A stretch of DNA of 64,000 bases, from assembly GCA_024636475.1 (NCBI GenBank), contig JAGXHA010000106.1, positions 42,591 through 106,590 on the forward strand, written 5' to 3'. Positions 60,633 through 64,000 of the stretch are shown here, piece after piece (position 1 is the first letter of the stretch; the number at the start of each line of letters is the position of its first letter). The stretch comes from Roseobacter sp. (GTDB taxonomy: Bacteria; Pseudomonadota; Alphaproteobacteria; Rhodobacterales; Rhodobacteraceae). The notes under the pieces are model-generated. The model was not told the origin of the DNA. It was given only the letters and a program-made list of their open reading frames with translations, and did no database searches. The translations under genes were made by a program, and so were the position numbers.

Positions 60633-61358
60633 TCAACTCTCGAAACAATCAGCACGCCCATCGTTGCTGATTGTCGCCGCTCCGTCCAGGATCTGGGCGC
60701 TGCGTTGCCTGATGTAATTTGTGGGCTTCGAGGCCGACCGCGTCTTGGGTGATGGCAATATTGCTGCAAGCCGCGCGGCCTGCGTGGTCGACAGGTCTGC
60801 CGGGATCACGCCAAAGTAATGCTGGGCTGCGGCATCAACGCCAAATACACCTTCATCAAATTCGGCAACGTTCAGATACACCTCGATGATCCGCCGCTTG
60901 GTCCACACGGCTTCAACCACCGGAGTAATCAAGGCTTCCAGCGCTTTGCGAACCCATGTCCGGCCATGCCACAAATAGACATTCTTGACTGTTTGCTGGC
61001 TCAGCGTCGAGGCACCGCGATTCGATCCTTCGGCAATCGCCTTCTTGATCGCAACCAGATCAAAGCCCCAGTGGTTGCAAAAATTTGCATCCTCTGCCGC
61101 AACAACAGACCGCGCCATGACTGGGGCGATGTCTTCGAGTGGTACCCATTGGTGGTCGATGCCGCCCAACCTGCGACCTTCGCTGAACATATAGGCCGTT
61201 GTGGGTGGGTTCAGGACGGCAAACAACACGACCAAGCCCAGAAGAATACTTGTAAAAATCACCGCCGACTTCAAAAAAATGCGGGTGATCCGCCGCTTGA
61301 TCCCCAAGCGGGATGCGCCCACGGCTTTCTTCTTTTTCGGTGATGCGCGTTTTGCCAT
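60633..61358 (-). CDS. mtgA: Monofunctional biosynthetic peptidoglycan transglycosylase
   Basis: This 241-residue GT51 enzyme polymerises lipid II. One N-terminal membrane helix (AVIFTSILLGLVVLFAVL) is followed by the catalytic Glu in EDANFCNHWGFD, TLSQQTVKNVYLWHGRTWVRK and RRIIEVYLNVAEFDEGVFGVD. Length and lack of a transpeptidase domain identify MtgA. Confidence 0.93.
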   Translation of the reverse strand: MAKRASPKKKKAVGASRLGIKRRITRIFLKSAVIFTSILLGLVVLFAVLNPPTTAYMFSEGRRLGGIDHQWVPLEDIAPVMARSVVAAEDANFCNHWGFDLVAIKKAIAEGSNRGASTLSQQTVKNVYLWHGRTWVRKALEALITPVVEAVWTKRRIIEVYLNVAEFDEGVFGVDAAAQHYFGVIPADLSTTQAARLAAILPSPKTRSASKPTNYIRQRSAQILDGAATISNDGRADCFES

Positions 61359-61384
61359 GACACCCAGCTTACTGCGCAGCGCCG

Positions 61385-62098
61385 TTATTGTGAACGGGCG
61401 TCGCGCGCAGAAATCGCTTTTGACAGATATGCCCCGATCAACGCAGATCCTTTTGGGGAAGGGTGAGTGTTGTCGCCTGCAAATACCGTCGGATCAGTGG
61501 GATCGATCACGCTTTCCGAGTCCAGAAAGGTGATCCCTTCCATCCGGGCTGCAAACCGCGCAATGCGCCGCTCAAGCAAGACCAGATCATCGCGGCATCC
61601 TTCAAACGAGCCTTTTCCGTTGCCTTTATAGTACCCCATCCACAAAATCTGCGCGCCGCTGGCGCGAAGCTTGGTCAAGAAGCCGGGAATGGAGCCTGTC
61701 ATGGTGTCAGGGCCAATCAGATCGTCCACAACGGGCCGACATGCACCACATTTACAGTCACTAAAGCCCAGATCATTCGCACCGCCATTCAGGACAACCC
61801 AGTTCCAGCTGCCGCCGGGATACTGACGCTGGATGTCGAACCCAACCGCCCCAAGCAAAGAATTGCTGTTGTCAAACTTTGCGCCCGGCAGGGCCTTGTT
61901 GATCACCTGGCGGCCCAACTGCTGTTCCATGGCATCAGGAATCGCTTGGTCGCTCCTGCCGTTCCAAGCGAGGACTGAATCGCCGATAACCAGAATGTCA
62001 CCGCCGCCCTTGGGGGTGGCGTCGGTGCAGGCAGCGAATGACAGCCCCACAAACAGAACGACCAGCAGTCGCGCACGAAATTTCAAATTTTTGATCAT
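61385..62098 (-). CDS. SGNH/GDSL hydrolase, exported
   Basis: This 237-residue protein has an N-terminal export signal with a possible lipobox (GLSFAAC), the block I motif VIGDSVLAW with the nucleophilic Ser, a Gly/Asn pair in LNGGANDLGF, and the late DNTHPSPKG with Asp-x-x-His. It is an esterase-like enzyme of the periplasm or outer membrane; the substrate is unknown. Four cysteines in DCKCGACRP may form disulfides. It lies 26 bases from mtgA on the same strand. Confidence 0.85.
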   Translation of the reverse strand: MIKNLKFRARLLVVLFVGLSFAACTDATPKGGGDILVIGDSVLAWNGRSDQAIPDAMEQQLGRQVINKALPGAKFDNSNSLLGAVGFDIQRQYPGGSWNWVVLNGGANDLGFSDCKCGACRPVVDDLIGPDTMTGSIPGFLTKLRASGAQILWMGYYKGNGKGSFEGCRDDLVLLERRIARFAARMEGITFLDSESVIDPTDPTVFAGDNTHPSPKGSALIGAYLSKAISARDARSQ

Positions 62099-62535
62099 TC
62101 GACAGTTATAGGCCGAGCTAAGGCAGGGTAAAGTAGATTAGAGCAATGGCCAGCCTTATCTGCCAAAACCTGCGTCGTGATCGGTACCATTGCAAACGGC
62201 TGACCCCTTGGCTTAAAGTATTGCCATGGCTCTTTCTTAATTATACGTATAAGAAATAATTGATTTGTATTTTCCATTTTTGGAATCGTTTTTATAAGAC
62301 CCGTGAATGTATGATTTTTATACAATAGGTGAAATTTTTTATTAAGGACTACGCATATAGGGCATCATTGCGGCAACGCTCACAAGGATGCTATTTTAAA
62401 CAATATTTAAAAACAGACTAAAAAATTTATCAGACTGCTCACCCTTAAAGTTGGCATCTGAAGGCCCGGAAAATGGGTTTAGCCCCAGGGTCAGGCTTGA
62501 TTAATTGACTTTTGAATACATCAGATAGGAAGAAA
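62099..62535. other. AT-rich intergenic region upstream of the HPr-kinase-like gene
   Basis: These 437 bases are clearly more AT-rich than the rest of the window and lack a credible gene. They contain the palindrome TTATACGTATAA (62241-62252) and a TTAA-N7-TTAA match (62396-62410). The base shift and the insertion sequence behind the next gene suggest an acquired segment. Confidence 0.55.
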
Positions 62536-63426
62536 ATGACGGCGGTCCCCGCTCCAACTTACAGCTATTGCGCCTATGGTTTTAATCTGACCAGCGATAT
62601 GCCATTGGAACAGCTTTTACCGGGTATAAATCCTGCCTTGGACACAATAACGCTCAGCCGGGTCGACACCCTTCCGGATGGCCCCAAGGGTGTCAAGAAA
62701 ATCGGCCCCTTTGTTCAGGCGGCCCCCAATTACCTTTCGATGCAGGTCAGTCAGATCTTAGATTTTGTCGCCCTTGATGGTACAACACTGCTTTACCGTC
62801 CGCATGACACTGTCGACCTGACATCTTTGCAGGTTTTCTTGCTTGGCTCTGGGCTGGGCGCACTTTTGATGCAGCGCGATTTATTGGTGGTCCATGGCAA
62901 TGCGGTTGAGATCGATGGCGTGTGTGTCTTGTGTGTTGGCCCTTCTGGCGTTGGGAAATCCACGACCGCCGCTGCGCTCATGCAACGCGGGTATCGCGTG
63001 ATCAGCGATGATGTCTGTGCAATTAATGCCAAGGGCCAGATCATCCCCGGCATACCGCACATCAAACTCTGGCAAGAGGCTGCGGATAACTTGCAGGTCC
63101 AAACCGCCGGCTTGTCAAGAATTCGACCCGAACTGGAAAAGTACCGTGTTCCGTTGGGTGATCTTTTTTGCGCCGATCCGATAGATGTCCGCAAGATTTA
63201 CGTATTGTCTCCGAACAATTCCGAAGAGGTAGTTTGTGAAACGTTGAAAGGGCAAGGCAAGTTTCTGGCACTGCGCAGCAACACTTACCGGCCCCGATTT
63301 GTTGATGGGCTGGGGATGAAATCGGCTCACTTCCAACAGGTAACAATCCTGTCCCAGCAAGTGACAGTCAAACGGCTGCGTCGGCCGATGTCAGGGTTCC
63401 AACTGGATAATACCAAACGGCGTTAA
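62536..63426 (+). CDS. HPr-kinase-like P-loop protein
   Basis: This 296-residue protein has an N-terminal region without a known fold (about 1-110) and a C-terminal HprK-type ATP-binding domain: [12 protein letters not shown]-loop [19 protein letters not shown] and ISDDVCAI. Proteins of this kind are found beside PqqD-like, nucleotidyltransferase or lasso-peptide genes, where some phosphorylate peptides; none of those partners is visible here. The ATG at 62536 follows AGGAAGAAA; an upstream TTG at 62512 is less likely. The stop codon lies at the boundary of the insertion sequence, so the natural C-terminus may have been altered. Confidence 0.8.
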   Translation: MTAVPAPTYSYCAYGFNLTSDMPLEQLLPGINPALDTITLSRVDTLPDGPKGVKKIGPFVQAAPNYLSMQVSQILDFVALDGTTLLYRPHDTVDLTSLQVFLLGSGLGALLMQRDLLVVHGNAVEIDGVCVLCVGPSGVGKSTTAAALMQRGYRVISDDVCAINAKGQIIPGIPHIKLWQEAADNLQVQTAGLSRIRPELEKYRVPLGDLFCADPIDVRKIYVLSPNNSEEVVCETLKGQGKFLALRSNTYRPRFVDGLGMKSAHFQQVTILSQQVTVKRLRRPMSGFQLDNTKRR

Positions 63427-64000
63427 GGCTGACTCACGGGGATTCCCAAGGTAGCGAAAATCTGACTCTATGGTGATAGAGTTGGGAGGGCGTGGCCATG
63501 GTTACAGCAATAGAATTACGGGCGGATTTTGATGGCGCGACATTGAGGTGGCTGGCCCGGAAAACGAAGAACGCGAACCAAAGCCGCAGGCTGCTGGCGC
63601 TGGCCGAGATCTACGATGGTGGCCGCCGGGGCGATGCGGCGCGGATCGGCGGCGTGGGTCTGCAGATCGTGCGCGACTGGGTCCTGCGGTTCAATGCCCG
63701 CGGCCCGGACGGGCTGATCGATGGTAAGGCGCCCGGCCCGCAACCCAAGCTCGACGACACCCAACGTCAGGCGCTTGCGGCGATCGTGGAAAGCGGTCCG
63801 ACCCCGTCGATCCATGGGGTCGTGCGCTGGCGACTGAGCGATCTGGCCCAGTGGCTTCATGCGGAATTTGCAGTGTCGCTTGACGAAACGACCGTGAGCC
63901 GGGAACTCAGGAAGCTCGGCTATGTCAAGCTCACGGCGCGGCCCCGCCATCATGCGCAAGACAGCGACGCGCTGGAGGCGTTTAAAAAGGGGGCTTCGCA
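63427..64000 (+). mobile_element. Left part of an IS630-type insertion sequence
   Basis: Behind the kinase stop the sequence changes character: 71 bases of probable left end with the hairpin ACTCTAT-GGTG-ATAGAGT (63465-63482) lead into a transposase gene. The element runs off the right edge, so its right end and target duplication cannot be seen. IS630 elements insert at TA; the TA at 63424-63425 inside the kinase stop codon is the likely target. Confidence 0.7.
63498..64000 (+). CDS. IS630-family transposase, N-terminal part
   Basis: The frame opens at the ATG at 63498 after GGGAGGGCGTGGCC and stays open to the window edge (167 codons), so the 3' end is missing. The N-terminal helix-turn-helix (QSRRLLALAEIYDGGRRGDA, then VRDWVLRFNARGPDGLID) and the following GVVRWRLSDLAQWLHAEFAVSLDETTVSRELRKLGY match the DNA-binding half of IS630/Tc1-like transposases. 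The catalytic DDE part lies beyond the window. Confidence 0.85.
   Translation, partial: MVTAIELRADFDGATLRWLARKTKNANQSRRLLALAEIYDGGRRGDAARIGGVGLQIVRDWVLRFNARGPDGLIDGKAPGPQPKLDDTQRQALAAIVESGPTPSIHGVVRWRLSDLAQWLHAEFAVSLDETTVSRELRKLGYVKLTARPRHHAQDSDALEAFKKGAS

Noticed and set aside
62095..62325. 76-codon minus-strand frame in the AT-rich gap
   Set aside because: Starts in AT-rich non-coding sequence and overlaps the SGNH hydrolase start; composition is not coding-like.
1..64000. Search for CRISPR arrays, prophage, gene transfer agent, rRNA or plasmid replication genes
   Set aside because: No regularly spaced repeats, phage structural genes, rRNA or replication genes were seen.

Overview
The window looks like a chromosomal segment of a marine alphaproteobacterium of the Rhodobacterales (Roseobacter group). 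The evidence is the petABC cytochrome bc1 operon together with a petPR regulator pair of the Rhodobacter type, an FMN riboswitch in front of a RibH2-type lumazine synthase, abundant TRAP and tripartite (TTT) transporters, a Hint-domain protein, a BLUF photoreceptor, and short GGATATTT-type intergenic repeats that I associate from memory with this order. Base composition is moderately GC-rich and genes are tightly packed, many with 4-bp ATGA overlaps. I see no CRISPR array, rRNA, prophage or gene transfer agent block. Genus and species cannot be fixed from sequence reading alone.

Layout. 1-2.1 kb: a truncated SH3-domain envelope protein and an NhaP-like antiporter. 2.7-8.8 kb: a BLUF light sensor, then a carboxylate uptake locus (tctCBA plus a GntR regulator) divergent from a D-2-hydroxyacid dehydrogenase and an RraA-type aldolase. 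8.9-10.4 kb: a Hint-domain protein and tRNA-Arg(CCT). 10.5-19.6 kb: a LacI regulator and a YcaQ-type glycosylase, followed by a D-amino-acid-dehydrogenase-like flavoprotein, a complete TRAP transporter and the 5-oxoprolinase genes pxpBCA, read here as an amino-acid or pyroglutamate catabolic unit. 19.7-21.6 kb: a hypothetical protein, a MipA-like outer membrane protein, an IS3-type transposase relic and tRNA-Lys(TTT). 21.7-24.9 kb: dapF-mtaB, then a Crp/Fnr-family regulator and, directly behind it, a textbook CRP-type palindrome, a -10 element and a terminated transcript without a clear gene. This is the most interesting unit in the window.

25-34.4 kb: petABC, a glutathione transferase, a PaiB-like flavin protein, riboswitch-controlled ribH2, the isoprenoid genes dxs-ispA-xseB and the petPR regulators. 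34.5-45 kb: ilvE, a periplasmic cyclase-family protein, a DMT exporter, aroC, a TPP-riboswitch-controlled thiBPQ thiamine ABC transporter, exoD, an NAD(P)-binding epimerase-like protein and a glycosyltransferase. 45-50 kb: a CoA-thioester cluster (enoyl-CoA hydratase, ADP-forming acyl-CoA ligase, acyl-CoA dehydrogenase, class II aldolase) of unknown substrate. 50.1-53.4 kb: purine salvage (ade-amn). 53.5-56.5 kb: HU, a DMT transporter, a periplasmic glutathione peroxidase and msrB-msrA. 56.7-62.1 kb: a hydantoinase A-like protein, queG, a glutathione transferase, mtgA and an SGNH hydrolase. 62.1-64 kb: an AT-rich tract, an HPr-kinase-like ATPase and the left part of an IS630-type insertion sequence that runs off the window.

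Four copies of a short element (GGATATTT followed by AGCCAGAGAA) are present. Three carry a strong hairpin and sit directly behind a minus-strand gene, so they probably act as shared 3'-end or terminator elements.
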